Shown here: positions 12,216 to 24,575 of the stretch, in pieces
Layout: the number at the start of each line of letters is the position of its first letter
How positions within the stretch are numbered: position 1 is the first letter of the stretch
Assembly: GCA_023101885.1 (NCBI GenBank)
Contig: JALPQD010000089.1
Span: 2,961,087-3,025,086, forward strand
DNA from: Typhlomys cinereus
Taxonomy: Eukaryota; Chordata; Mammalia; Rodentia; Platacanthomyidae
Direction of reading: 5' to 3'
DNA: 64,000 nucleotides
Made by a program: the position numbers and the translations under genes
The notes under the pieces: model-generated
The model's input: the letters and a program-made list of their open reading frames with translations, nothing else
The model's database searches: none
What the model was told of the DNA's origin: nothing

Positions 12216-13490
12216 ATTATTCCATTCATTTGATTTTACTTCTAACATGCCCCTCCTGTTTTGGAAGCACTCCTTCATTCCCTGCATGAGTAAGTAAATG
12301 AGTGTTTGAGAGGAAGAAACAGATGGAAATTTCTGGTTTTTAAAATCAGAGCAACCAAAAATTAAATCTGTCTGTTCCCAATCTAACACCCTTCCCCTGA
12401 CTCCTTTAGTGGGAAAATGTTTAGAGGAAGTTTATAATATACATATTTTTACATCACTTTTTAAAGATACCATATTCCTTTGCCACTCCAGTATTTGCAG
12501 AAATAGCTATTCGCCCACTGTAGGGAAGAAGGTAAAGTAAGTGATTGCTCTGATGGTTGATATTATTTTGCAAATAAAATTGAGTCAAATTATCGCAGTA
12601 ATATTCTTAGTGGCACTCTATTAAAAAAGTGGAAGATTGACTTAAATATCTCTTCACTGTAATGTCTATTCTATTGTGCGTTGTCAAACAGCCACTAACT
12701 TCAGCAATATAAAAATGGAATATACCCATGCAAGGCAGTCATGATGGGATTAAGCAGAGAGCATACTTGATGGTTTGTTGCTTTGTTCTTTCTCTTGCTG
12801 CATAGAAAGGTGAGAACCAGGCCTCCTCTAATCTAATAAGGGTCTCAAATGCAAGGAACTAAGAAAATTGAATTGAATCACTAGACTTCTCAGGCCTTCA
12901 AGTTGTCATGGAAACATAGGCTTTTCTAGCCCAAACAAGTTCATAGCACAGAAGGGAATAACACTGATTCACTGGCTCATTTATGAAAGTTTTTGCAAAG
13001 GCTGTGCTGAGGCTGGGTCTGGGAGCTGCCTGCTTTCACTGGTTTCTGATCCAGTACAGAAAGTGAAACTCATTCCCAGACAAGACCAAAGTTGTAGGCC
13101 TTCCAACCAGGGGTCAAATGCAGAGAGCTTTGCAACTTTGTCTAAAATCAGGAAAACAAATAGTGATTTCACAGGAATTAGATGAAGTACAAGCAATGAC
13201 TCCCCCCTCCTGTCCTCTTCCTGCAGGTAGAAATATAATCCCAATAATCATGTAAATGAAATTGCATAAAACAAACATATACTGAATATGACCTGGTCAG
13301 TATTAGGCATGTCATAGGTTATTGTTTAGTAACTGTTTTTATTTCAAAGATTCTTTGGTAGCTGATAAGACCAGCAAACTGCCAACTCCCTACCCTCTTT
13401 TTAATCATCACATTTCTTGCCCCCGAATTAGTTTGGCATTGTTGTTATAACAAATGTATATCATCCAGTTCAAATCCAGAAATGGCAGTC
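12216..13490. other. Intron sequence, nothing recognised
   Basis: No exon seen. A pyrimidine-rich acceptor-like run ends CTGCAG at 13226, directly followed by GTAG. Confidence 0.45.
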
Positions 13491-13496
13491 AAATCT

Positions 13497-13733
13497 TTAT
13501 GGCTCAGGGATTAAGACTCTGCCTCCCAAGGAAGGTTCTGAGTTTGGATCCCCTGTCACATATAAAAATGCCAGGAGGAAACAGCAGCGACCTGAACTTT
13601 CAACCCTAGTGGGCAGGCACTGCGAAATCCCAGAGCAAAGCAAAAAAAAAAAAAAAAAAAAAGATGTAGAAGCAATCCAGGATGATTCCCGAAGTCACCC
13701 TTAGTCCTCCACAGAAACATGCAGTGCCCTCTG

Positions 13734-13786
<53 letters not shown>

Positions 13787-13808
13787 TAAATAATAAATAA
13801 AGTTTAAA
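13497..13808 (+). repeat. tRNA-derived SINE (family A)
   Basis: Full-length copy. It has the head (TTTATGGCTCAGGGATTAAGACTCTGCC), the B-box-like GAGTTTGGATCCC, the body CCAGGATGATTCCCGAAGTCACCCTTAGTCC, then (CA)n at 13736-13784 and an AAATAAATAAT tail. An internal A19 run sits near 13642-13661. Confidence 0.85.
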
Positions 13809-14785
13809 AAAAAGCAAGAAATCCTTTTCATGCTACATCTCTCCATGATTAGATTATGTCCCTATCCCTTTAGATAATGTAATAGGATCTCCTAATCATA
13901 TGGCCTTGGGTAGTGGTTAGATCTACACATCTCTGATGTCATGTATAGTTCTAAAAACTAATCATAGCCATTTGGGGAGAGCCCTTATTCTTGCCACAAT
14001 TTATTCTCCAGACTCCAATGATTCTTCTTTCCACCTAACTGCAGAACATACTTCCACTTTTTCCTTTCAACCACTCTATAGATAGGATCCCTTTCCTTGT
14101 TTCCAATAACATATTCTCTCACTCCTTGTCCTTGGTATCCAGGACTCTGTAAGACATCTGGGAAACATTACTGGCACATCTTGATGCCTTTATTTCTGTT
14201 GGTTTTTGTTCATAACAATCAGTCTTTTCCTGTCAAATTCTCAGTATTTTTCCAGCCTGACTCCAATTCCATTTCCACAATCTATAAGTATGTGTTATGC
14301 AGTACCCTACATCTGAGACCAAAATAGGTCCTAGATTTTCAGTGTCACCTTGACAAATTGCTGTAAGCTTACTAACTTAAAACAATATATATTTATTATT
14401 TTATAGTTCTGTAGGTCTCTGTCGCCAGGCAGGACCCACTCTGGAATCTATAGGAAAGGGTCTTTTCTACTTACTTGAGTTCTTAGCAAAATCTATTTCC
14501 TCATGGTAGGTCAAGTTCTGATGCGTGATGTCCCTCTGATCTACTAGCATGCATTCTTCTTCTACTTTTAGATTAGACTTGCAACTACCCAGAAAAATTT
14601 AAGTTTGTCTCACAATTTAATTGCCATCACATCTATGTGTCCTTTTTGCTGTGTAACATAATGTATTTACAGGTTTGGGAGATCAAGGTACTGACACATT
14701 TTGGGGAGACTGCCATGATTCTTGCTCTCACATCCCTTAAAATCATGAAATACATAAAGTATTTTTCCCTGTTCTTAGTGATGGT

Positions 14786-14787
<2 letters not shown>

Positions 14788-14857
<70 letters not shown>

Positions 14858-14863
14858 TCTCTC
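14788..14863. repeat. (CT)n microsatellite
   Basis: About 75 bases of CT repeat with two TTTCT interruptions. The serine/leucine reading frame across it is not a gene. Confidence 0.95.
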
Positions 14864-14899
14864 ATCACTCTCTGTTATCCATACCTTAGAGTGATGTCA

Positions 14900-16655
14900 T
14901 CCATATGCTGACCACCATCAGTATTATTGATCCAATCTAAGCACAAGAAGGAAGTGTTTTGTGTTGATGAGGGTTACTTGCAGAAGGAAGAACACAGGCT
15001 TGAAGTCAGACAGGTTTGAAGTCCTGACTTCCTTCCTCACTCTCCACCACACACACCTGAGAGTGACTATGATGCTGGTATAATTTCTTAGCATATACAA
15101 GTCCATGTTTCCTCATCAGTGATTCAAGGCTACTGTATGCCTTTCAAGGGAGCTGCACAAAATGACTATGCACTAGGTAAATTCTTCAGGGGTATCTCAC
15201 ACTCTAGTCCATAGTAGCAGTTTGGTATTGCCATGAAATCCTTGGAGATGGGCTATAACTACAACATTCCTTCTCGAAATTCCTGGGAGAATTCAAATAC
15301 CAGTTGCATGAAATTTTGTGTCAGATAAATCTATCTAGCTCTGAACCCTCATTCTACCACTAGCTTTTTCACTTCAGCTCTCAGTTTCTTATTTCCCTTG
15401 TGAGACCCAAAACAGTATCATGCATGGCAGAATTGCTGTTGATAATAATAAAGTATGCGTTGTTCTGAATGGATGCTCTTTATGCACCATCTCATTGTTA
15501 CAGCTCCTGAAAGTGTTATTGAGTCAATGTCATCATTGGCCTGCATTTCTTCATTGAGTGGAATGGTCATCTGTGGTTAAATGATTATCAGAGATGTGAA
15601 ACACCATTCCTAGATTGTCTAAAAGGTGAAGCCACGTGTCCCAAATTCACAACTTGGAACAGTGGCCTCCAAACCTCAACCTTGCTCTCCTCTGCCTCTA
15701 TGTTACATTCCTAGTGACTTTAGTGAGGCGGTGAGATCAGAATGCTTAGGACATTGTGGGATGCCTGAAAAGGCACTATTCAGTAGGTCACCCAGCTATT
15801 TTATAGCTATTGTACATAGTTCAAGGATGTGCATCTACTTTACTGTTTCTCTCTTAGACTCCGCAGTTGGCGAGGAGCCACCACACAGAGACATTCAGGA
15901 GGGGCAGGAGGGATGGGGGAAGTCGTTGCATTTTTTGTGTTAAATTCCACTTGTCTAATGGACTTGTTAAAAGCACCCTGGGTGGAGAGTGTGAGCCTTA
16001 ATGGCATTTTATAAGAGTTGTTGTGATGAATTAGCACATAAAGCAAATTAAAAACAGCTTATCGCTTTTTAAATTAGCTGATGGGGGCACTGTAGCATTT
16101 TCCCCCAGACGTGAGGATCCATTAATATCCCAAGGAGCCAGAAGTTGCCAAACATGTCAGCTGCTTGGTTTAAGGAACTTGACAAGTCTGAATCAGCATC
16201 ATCTTAGAAGGGCAGAGTGTCCAAGGTAACAGACCTCATGGGAGGAGCATGGTGCTGAACATCTCGGGGTATCTGTTCTACAGGTGGAGGGGAGACTGCC
16301 TTTCAGAGTTCTTGGAAATAGATGGAGTGCAACAGAATGATTGTGCACCCAGGAGGCATGTCTCTGGCCTACCTGAGAGGTAATCTCTAGGCTATCTCCA
16401 TGCATTCTTGCGAAAGAATTGCCTTGATTGTATAGTTGACAGTCTCCATGTCCCTGCCTGTGGTCCGTGGAGATAGTAAGGTGTGAGACAGCAGGGCTTC
16501 CATGGACTTGCATTGAGGATCTACTTTGGCCTCACATTGAACTTGGTCCAGAAGGCAGAGAGAGGCCATGAGATATCCTTACGTGCAGAGCAGAAGGCAG
16601 ATAATACGTGGCATGGTAGGAACCCAAACATGAATGGGAGCTCAGCAGTTCCCAG
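14900..16655. other. Intron sequence, nothing recognised
   Basis: No exon seen. The part around 15990-16200 has no repeat I recognise and could be old unique sequence. I cannot judge conservation from one genome. Confidence 0.4.
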
Positions 16656-16659
16656 AATA

Positions 16660-16885
16660 AGTTTCAATTCTGGTGATAGCATTTATTGTGCACTCACCAG
16701 CACCAAGCTAGTGTTGATCGGCTACTACAGCACACGCTGCTTCGTGGAACCTTCTTTGCAACTCTTTAAGGGGCTGATGTTTTCCTGGCAGTCTGTGACG
16801 AAAATTTAAGGGCCAAAGAGGTTAAGTAGCTTGCTCAAGACCACCGTTAAAAGTTGTAAAATTTGAGCAGTCTAACCTTGCTACC
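16660..16885 (+). repeat. MIR, nearly full length
   Basis: It runs from GATAGCATTTATTGTGCACTCACC to AAAGAGGTTAAGTAGCTTGCTCAAGACCACC. Both ends and the conserved MIR core are in the expected order. Confidence 0.75.
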
Positions 16886-18415
16886 ACAGGATGGCTTCGC
16901 TCATCTTAGCTCCCCTCAATTACTATCCAGAAGAGTCCTAGAATCCTGTTAGTAGCTTGAGTCCATCTAGGGTAAGAAATGCAGAGACAAGAATTACACA
17001 GTGTAGGAACTTAAGGAATTTATAGGTGAGGAGATCAGTCTGGCTGGGAAATTTTAAGGTTGCTGGCACTGCTCGGTCGTGGTCAGAGGGTGACAGACTA
17101 AAAAAATGAGCTTCAGAGGGAAACGGCAAAGGGAAAGTGGACTCTCAAGTCAGGAAGCTGTCATTGCCTCTTACACTCCACGACTCCTTTCCTTGAGTAT
17201 AAAATAGAACCATGTTTAAGTTCCATTGCAAAAATACCTGGCCGAGCAACTTATGGGAGAAGGGGTTTCTTTGGCTCCCAGTTCCAGATTACGGTCCATC
17301 ATTACAGGAAAGTGGCAGAAGCAGGAGCTTGAAGCAGCTGGCCACACCCAACCAGCAAGAGCAGCGAACAAGAACCAATACAAGCATACTTGCTTGCCTG
17401 TACACCGCTAGTCTCTCTATCTTTATACCATTACGGAGCACTTGCCTAGGGTGTGGTTACTCCAACATTGTCTGGCTCTTCCCCTCAATTATGCAATCAG
17501 TGCAATCCCTCAGAAGCATGCCCATGGGCAAACTTCAGTCTGGGGACTACCTTTCAGATGGGCCTGGAGACTTGCCTCCTAAAGGTCAGGCTGACAGTAT
17601 TAACCATCATAGATGACTAGTTTTAGAATTATGACAATGTACCAGGTTGACAACTAAGCCCATAAGTTGTAGTGCTGTTACTGTTACCATCTTTTCACAT
17701 GATTACCACCTCCTCACAGGTTTAAGAGCGAACAGGGTCAAAAGCACCAAGTACAGTTTCTAGACCCCAATGAGCCTTGTGTCCTGGGGTACTTAGGGGG
17801 CCTCCCTACTCTGTAAAAAGAGACTTGTGCAGTCCATTGTACCTTGTTCATGGGGGATGGATTGAGAATCACTAACCAGGTGGTCTATGTGAAAATAACC
17901 TATGCACACAGAATGAGTGTTAAGGTACCTTAAGATGGTTTCTATGGGTGATAACCTCCAGGATTCAGCCTCATCAAAGCTTAGAACTGATTTTTTTTTA
18001 ATAGCAAATAAGCACAGCCAAGGTCAGCAAAGGGAAAGGATCATGGGGCAAAGTCTGCAGGAGGTGAAGTATAGACCCCCCGAGAGTCCTTTCTCAGCAC
18101 AGGCATTTAGGACATGCTTATTTCTTACAGCATCAAATCATGGCGGTGGGTATGAAGTGTTGTCTGCCAGACTGGAGGGTTTGTGCTGCGGTCTGGCCAC
18201 ATGTTCTTGATACCGCTTAGACACATGAAATATCTGCCAGTAACTAGTGGGAACCCTTGCAAAAGGCCTCTTTAAGGAAGATCATCTATGTTAACTTTTC
18301 TTCATGTGTATGAGCAATCTACAAACTGAGTCTTATTGGAACTCACTCTGATGGCACCATTGTGTGTACTTTCGGTAATCTTTTACCCATACGACTCAGT
18401 GATGGAGGCCTTGAA
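16886..18415. other. Intron sequence, nothing recognised
   Basis: No exon, SINE or LINE that I can name. The small open frames show no recognisable motif. Confidence 0.45.
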
Positions 18416-18419
18416 TACT

Positions 18420-18540
18420 GTCGGGTATCATAGATGAGGAATTGAACCTATGAGAGATTGAACACCTTGCCCAGGTAACCATCCACCTGGCCTGTAAGGC
18501 ACAGGAGGAGCAGGCATGATCTCAGTAGTGGGACCCTTGA
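18420..18540 (+). repeat. MIR remnant
   Basis: ATAGATGAGGAATTGAACC and ACACCTTGCCCAGGTAACCATCC follow the MIR core order. Confidence 0.5.
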
Positions 18541-20003
18541 GTCCATTCCCTAAACACTAGATTTCCCGCTGCTACAGAACCCCTATTATGGGCCGGAAGC
18601 TGCCTGTGTCACTTCCTTAATGCTCACAGCAGTTTTATGGGGATGCAAACTCTTGGAGTAATTTTTTATTAAAAAATATGTGTTTCCAAGAATGTTAATT
18701 TTGGTCTTACCACATAGTCAGAAAAGTACCAGTTTCAGGAGTGGTCTCTGTCCCATCCCTCTCCCAACCCCCTGTTATGGCTGGAATTTAGAGTCTTTGG
18801 ATGAAGAAGATGCAGATGGTCAAGAAGGAAATAATTTATTCTGGGCACTAAGACCAAAAATACTCCCTGAATTTCATCACTGAGGGATGTTAGAAATGGC
18901 TGTATTGTAAGTAATTCAACCTTGGTAATATTCAAGAATCAGATGCTGTCTTCAGCCCTTTTTCATTTACCATGACAGCAGATGTGACATTTCTTTGACA
19001 GAGGGAGGGAAAAGACAGAAAGAATGGAAAAGAGCCACAGTTGACTCTCAATGACTTTAGAAAAATTGATTTTTTGAATCTAGCTTGTTTTGCATGCACA
19101 GTAGTTTGCGCTATAAAGATGGAATTACAGTGAAATCAAATACCTAGGGAGGTGACAAAATCGGCTGGTGGGAAGTCATGTGCTGAACATTGTGTGTGGT
19201 GGTGAGTGTTGAGAGTGGAGAATCCAGCATGAAGTGGACAGGGCGGAGCTAGTGGTATATTGCCACATTTCTGCTCCCCACTCCAGCACGACTCAGGGCA
19301 GGGAAATTGCAGTATGAAGGGCCTTGACCAATGCATTTCATGGGTGAACATGGTGCCTACCACAAGAATTATACTTCAGGCTGGCCTGGGATTTATGACC
19401 ATAAAGAGAATTGTGATGTCATTCAAATAATTTTGATTGCCCCAGACAAACAGAGAGAGAGAAAGAGAGAGAGAGGAAGAGAGAAATTTTTAACTCATTG
19501 TACTTTAAGCATTTATTGCAACCATCACAGTAAAGCTCAACCATTCAGGATCAGAAGGTGACTCAATATTCTGTTCTCTAGAAGAATCAGTCATTTTAAA
19601 GGTTGACCATCTCTATTATAAAGAATTCTATAGGCTGTTATATCCAAGAGGAAGTGTTTATAGCTCCAAATGATTTATTTGGAAAGATAGCCATGTTTCT
19701 CTTTGCATTATTCCCTTTTGATTTTAAATTTTGATTATAATGAGAGAAAAATTCTCAATCAAGCGATAAATGGAGTGACTTACCTGCCATCTTATGACAG
19801 AAAGTAGCTCTCGGTTTTAGGGAACTAGCACTCAGCCAGGAAAAGCAAAGGCTGACCATAATATGGGCTACAATCTAGACCGTCAGGCCCTTAGCAAATA
19901 GACAGTGGTCTCGAGGCAGGAATGACCATTTGAAAGCATGAGTGTGCAATCTGCGGCGTCAAAGAGTTTCCTCACCATACGATCTTCCATCCTTTTCTTT
20001 CAG
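18541..20003. other. Intron sequence before the SH3 exon
   Basis: No additional exon seen. It ends in the pyrimidine tract ATCTTCCATCCTTTTCTTTCAG at the SH3 acceptor. Confidence 0.5.
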
Positions 20004-20180
20004 AGCCATGTTTGATTATGACAAGAGCAAGGACAGCGGGCTGCCAAGCCAAGGACTCAGCTTCAAGTATGGAGACATCCTCCACGTCATCAACGCCTCC
20101 GATGACGAGTGGTGGCAAGCCAGAAGGGTCACGCCAGAGGGGGACAGTGAGGACATGGGCGTCATTCCCAGCAAGCGGAG
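20004..20180 (+). CDS. DLG2: DLG2 exon: SH3 domain core
   Basis: This 177-bp exon encodes 58 full codons of the MAGUK SH3 domain plus split codons at both ends. It begins with the ALYDY-like strand AMFDYD, continues through [20 protein letters not shown] and the DDEWWQAR motif, and ends GVIPSKR. The acceptor is a pyrimidine stretch ending CAG at 20001-20003, and the donor GTAAGC starts at 20181. The first base completes an Arg codon from the upstream exon, and the last two (AG) join G of the next exon to make Arg. In PSD-95-type MAGUKs this SH3 packs against the guanylate-kinase domain rather than binding ordinary proline peptides. The ATG at 20008 is an internal Met, not a start; the open frame continuing upstream to 19942 is intron. 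Residues TPEGDSED in the loop differ from the TLDGDSEE I remember for human and mouse. Confidence 0.96.
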
Positions 20181-20495
20181 GTAAGCACGTCTTCTGTGCA
20201 TCAGAGCCCTCGCTGGCAGCTCCCTGGGGAGCAGACATGAAAGGAGAGGTGGGTGGGGGAAACTGATGGCATGATGATTGCGGAAGTGTGAGCCACAAAC
20301 CCTGGGAATTGTCAGAGGGGGCAGGAGATGTGAATAAACCAAAAACAATTCCCATTCTTCACAGGTGAGTATTTGACCAGAATTGGTTGAGTGCGACAAT
20401 GTAGAACGAGAAAGGGAAGGTCTGCTTACTCGGTGTTCCACAAACCACTCCCAGCAGCTGTGCGCACAAGGCTGTGCTTACCAGACTGTGTACCA

Positions 20496-20760
20496 GGGGC
20501 TGCGGTGATGGCTCAGGGCTTAAAGCATTTTCCTCACAAGCAAAAGGACCTGAGTTCAAATCCAGATTCCATATAAAAATACCAGGCAAAAATAATGGTG
20601 CCTGCATTGCAGGCTTTGAAAAATAAAGCCTGGGAAACCCCAGAGGAAAGCAGTAAAGAGGTAAAACAATCCAGGGTAATCCCTGAAGTCACCTTTGGGT
20701 TCCAAAGGCACACACACTCAAGTGTCCTCTTTTACACACACATGCACGTGCAAAGAAAAA
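20496..20760 (+). repeat. tRNA-derived SINE (family A)
   Basis: The head GGGGCTGCGGTGATGGCTCAGGGCTTAAAGC, the B-box-like GAGTTCAAATCC and the body CAATCCAGGGTAATCCCTGAAGTCACC are followed by a CACACA tail. Confidence 0.8.
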
Positions 20761-21884
20761 GTCTGTGTGCCAATTCACACACTTGCTGTACTGCTTCCCA
20801 TGGGTCTTTACGTACCAGTGAATTTTACAATAAGCCAAAAAAAGAAAGCACTTTACCAAACTCAGATCTGGATGCTTGGGATGCTAGGTGAGGTCTGAAG
20901 ACTGACTTGAGTGGATGTATGTTTCGAGTGTGTGTGTTAATCCTCTCTCTCACCCCGCTGCTCTTTTGGGTCTGTGTGTTTCTTGAGAATCACGTCCTTC
21001 TACTCCAAACATTTCTCCAGCTCTGCTTTTCAAAGGCAGCTTCTACTCTCCATCCGTGCATGAATTACCCTTCCCTTGTCCATGGAAATTGACGCTTTCT
21101 AGAAAGCTGATGTGGTGCAAAGTCACACAGAAGAGATGCTCATGCAAAGAAGTCACTGGCTTCTCCCAATGACAAGTTTCTCAAAGAGCTTCATCCTTAC
21201 ATTCCCAAACACACACCTTGTGTAAATGTCCTCCCTGGGCTGAGCATTCAATTGCAGCTGCACACAAAGTGATTGAGCTAGTACAACCCAGTGAAAACTT
21301 GCCATTATACCTAAGGAATAACTGCGGGACTGGTACGCCCCAAAGGAGTCGTGTCTCCGTGGTTCTCTGCTGTGATCATGGCTCAAGGGGGCACTTGGGA
21401 TCTTCCACTTCCTGACACTCTCTTCCCATCACAGTAAGGAGTTACACTAAAGTAGCTGAGACTCTCTGGAGGCGTCCATCCACGGACCCCCCTACAGATC
21501 TCCCAGCAGGAGGTGTTCTTTAGGTCTCTCTAAGCCTCTGACTCCCGGATGACTCCTGACTATACTTGGTAAGGACTTCAGGCTATGCCGTGGCTTTGTT
21601 CCCACAAGAGATATATATATGTAAAGTGGCTCAAACGCGATTGTTTATATTTCTGCGCTCTCCTGTATTGCAAATGAAAAAAAATGTCAAGATGAATGTG
21701 TCATGAGTTGCTCTGGTTTGGTTAATAATCATAGCTGTCCCAGCAGCAGATCTCAGTTGGCCCCAAGGATAAAAACAGAGTGGAGGAAAGAAATGCCAGA
21801 AATAGACCCCAGCTCATTTTAAAGAAATAATTCATCTCATTGAAATTGCCATGGACTATTTGGAAGGACAGAAAAGGGGTTTGG

Positions 21885-22158
21885 GGGTCTGGAGAGATGG
21901 TTCAGGGCTTAAGACTCTGCCTTGCAAGCAGAAGGTCCCAAATTCAGATCCCAGGTGCCACATAAAAATGCCAGGAGGAAACTGTGGCACTTCCAGCTCT
22001 GGTGGGAAGACCCTGGGAAATCCCAGAAAAAAATAAAAAGGAGGTAGAAGCAAAGAATTCCTGGATGATTCCTGAAGTCACCCTTAGTCCTCCACAGGAA
22101 CACACAGTGCCCCCACACACACACAAAGTAAATAAATAAATAGTTTTTTTTTTTTAAA
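21885..22158 (+). repeat. tRNA-derived SINE (family A) with target-site duplication
   Basis: It has the full head, body and (CA)n/(AAATA)n tail. AAAAGGGGTTTG (21872-21883) and AAAAGGGGGTTG (22159-22170) flank it as a one-mismatch direct repeat. Confidence 0.85.
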
Positions 22159-22170
22159 AAAAGGGGGTTG

Positions 22171-22955
22171 TACTTTGCACAGGATCATGGAACTACATGA
22201 GCTTCCGGTTCTGAGATTCTAAGCAGTGTATCAGTAGCTGGCCCTTCATTCACGTATCCGTAGCTTTCCCCTGAAGGACATCCCTCATGAAACAGTCTTT
22301 CTCTTGAGGGTGATCAGTCTTTAAATGGCTATGTCAGATTTTGAAAGAAGCCATCTTAAAACCTGAGCCATAATGGCCTGGAGAAGTATATTCAGCTTCT
22401 GCCGTACTCATATCTACCGGCATACTCCAGTCTAGTGGTCTCGCCTCACAAACATCTTCATTTTACATGAAATATGTGTTTACTTTATTTATATTTGTTT
22501 TAAATAAAATTTGTAGCTATGAATCAATTTCAAATTTTCTTGGGATTTTAATTACGTCTACATACTTTATTGCTTTGTGTCCTCATGAAATAATACCTTC
22601 TTACTGTATAAGACCAAGGAATTTTAGAAAAACATAAGGAAGTAATATTCTGACTTTATAGAAGAGTCCTTATGAACTGCGTTTACTACAATTTGAAATC
22701 TAAATAACTTGGTTAGGTTGGTAGGTCTTTGAATTCCTTAATTCCTTTTGAATCTGACTTTGAGTTCCTCTAGTAGAACTGGTCTAGAAATACCTCACAA
22801 TGGATAACAACCGCACATAACTTTCCAAAAATGCTCGTCTTCTGATGATTCCACTTAATCATCCCAATGAAACTGCAAGACAAAGAATACGAATGTCCTC
22901 ATTTTCCCTCTCCTCTTTTTTAAAGAAGGTGAATAGAGTTATGTGTAAAACACTC
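22171..22955. other. AT-rich intron sequence, nothing recognised
   Basis: No exon or named repeat seen. Confidence 0.45.
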
Positions 22956-22959
22956 TGGG

Positions 22960-23145
22960 GCATGTCAGATTCAATTTTCAGCCCTTTGTCATTATCAACT
23001 GCTTTAAACCTCATTACAATCCTGTGATGTTATTATGCTCATTATGCAATGAGGACATTGAAGCACAAAGAGGTTGTCAAGGTACCTGAAATTGCCCATC
23101 TAGTAAGCTGCAGAACTGGGATCTGAATCCAGACTGTGGACTGTT
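22960..23145 (+). repeat. MIR
   Basis: It contains CATTACAATCCTGTGATGTTATTATGCTCATTATG, GAAGCACAAAGAGGTTGTCAAGG and CTGGGATCTGAATCCAGAC, the MIR core and its 3' side. Confidence 0.7.
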
Positions 23146-23389
23146 CTTAGATCACATGATCTTGCTTCGTGAAGGTTCAGAAATGAGAGCTGGCAAGATT
23201 CAATTCAACCCCAGTTACTTGGGCGTGTGTTGTAGGATCACTAGTAGACCCCATCATTCATGAGACCAGCATGCTAATGTGCCACAGCTGCTCTGGGACT
23301 ATGTAGGCTCCATTATCAAAGTCCTAAGAGCAATGATAGGGAAGTAGACTGGTGGATGAATTCCTTCTCACATAGCACTGACCATATGT

Positions 23390-23820
23390 CATGGCCTATT
23401 TTTTTATTGCTGTAACTGAATACTAACTGTTAATTATAGAGCTTATAAAGAAAGGTTCATGTTTCAGGGGGCTATCAATTCTACGTTGGAGGGCACATTC
23501 AGTGAAAGACTTGGTTCTTAGGAGGTCTGACAGAATCTTTCTGCAGGCTTTTACAGGCAGAGCATCATATTTTTGGGCCAACTGAATAAGGAACGCCTGA
23601 GGATAGACCAAATAAGCTTCTATAACAGACCCACTCTCGAGATAACCCATCATTAACAAATTAATGCATATGTAGATCAGTCCATTCATGAGCTCCAGGA
23701 TCATAATGCAGTCACTCCTTGAAAGTCCCACCTGCCCCACTACTTAATACTCAGACCGTTGATTAAAAAAATTTCACCGTGAGTTTTGGTGGGAGTACTG
23801 ACCATAGCACCATCTGTTGT
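23390..23820 (-). repeat. LTR-like dispersed repeat
   Basis: It begins TTTATTGCTGTAACTGAATACTAACTG and GCTTATAAAGAAAGGTTCATG. This resembles the reverse-strand end of MaLR-type LTRs (ataacaaaatacc...tttataaagaaaagagg). The assignment is uncertain. Confidence 0.45.
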
Positions 23821-23854
23821 CCCGGGTGCTTCAAACATGTGACTTCAAGTTAGT

Positions 23855-23945
23855 CTTCACCGAAGCCCGAGGGGGCAACTGGAGAGCAGAGAAATCAAGC
23901 AACTTGCCCCGAAGGCACAGCTAGCTACTGGCTGGACCCAAGACT
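23855..23945 (+). repeat. MIR remnant
   Basis: AGAGAAATCAAGCAACTTGCCCCGAAGGCACAGCTAGCTACTGGCTGG matches the MIR core. Confidence 0.65.
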
Positions 23946-24225
23946 TTCTGGTAGTGAGATTAAATGGTTTCCCACTATACCAAGAGTGGTACCCCAATAT
24001 ATTTGCAGTCGAGGAAATGGAATATCCAAGAATCCAAGCAGTTTGCCAGAATCATCCTGACAGAAAGGGTCCAAGACTGGATACACACACACACACACTT
24101 TTCTTATACATCTATGAGTGACTATAGAGGATTGAGCACTTCTCATCTCTGCAGCTCCCATGCCCTAGATCTAGTACTTAGCACTTTTAAGCTAGTACTT
24201 AAGTACTTTCAGCTTACTTAGTCTT

Positions 24226-24575
24226 AATTTACTTTCCCATTGCTATGATAGAAGGAATAACAGAAACAGCAAAGGAAGGAGAAGGTGTCTTTGGGTTCTC
24301 AGTTTAAGATGGAGAATATATGGCACTGTAATGCCACTGGCTACAGTAACTGAGACAACTGCTTATTGCTTTTCAGAACCAGGAAACAGCCAGAGCTCTG
24401 GCTAGAACCAGAACTGATCTATGACCCATACTTGTGTCCCTGCTTCTAAAGGTGGACCCCCCACAAAAAAATTATAGAGCCTTCTAAAATAGCACCACCA
24501 AGGAGGGGCCAAAGGTTCAAATACATGAGCCTTTGGGGCATAGAGACAATTTATATTCATATCATTATAGGTTCA
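24226..24575 (-). repeat. LTR-like dispersed repeat, family C
   Basis: It starts TTTACTTTCCCATTGCTATGATAGAAGG and ends AGGTTCAAATACATGAGCCTTTGGGGC, matching the end of the copy at 9690-10022. Confidence 0.5.

Noticed and set aside
19942..20003. An upstream Met-led extension of the SH3 reading frame (MCNLRRQRV...) as a DLG2 alternative start
   Set aside because: The SH3 exon begins at a good pyrimidine-CAG acceptor, and the upstream residues do not resemble DLG2. The open frame runs through intron by chance.
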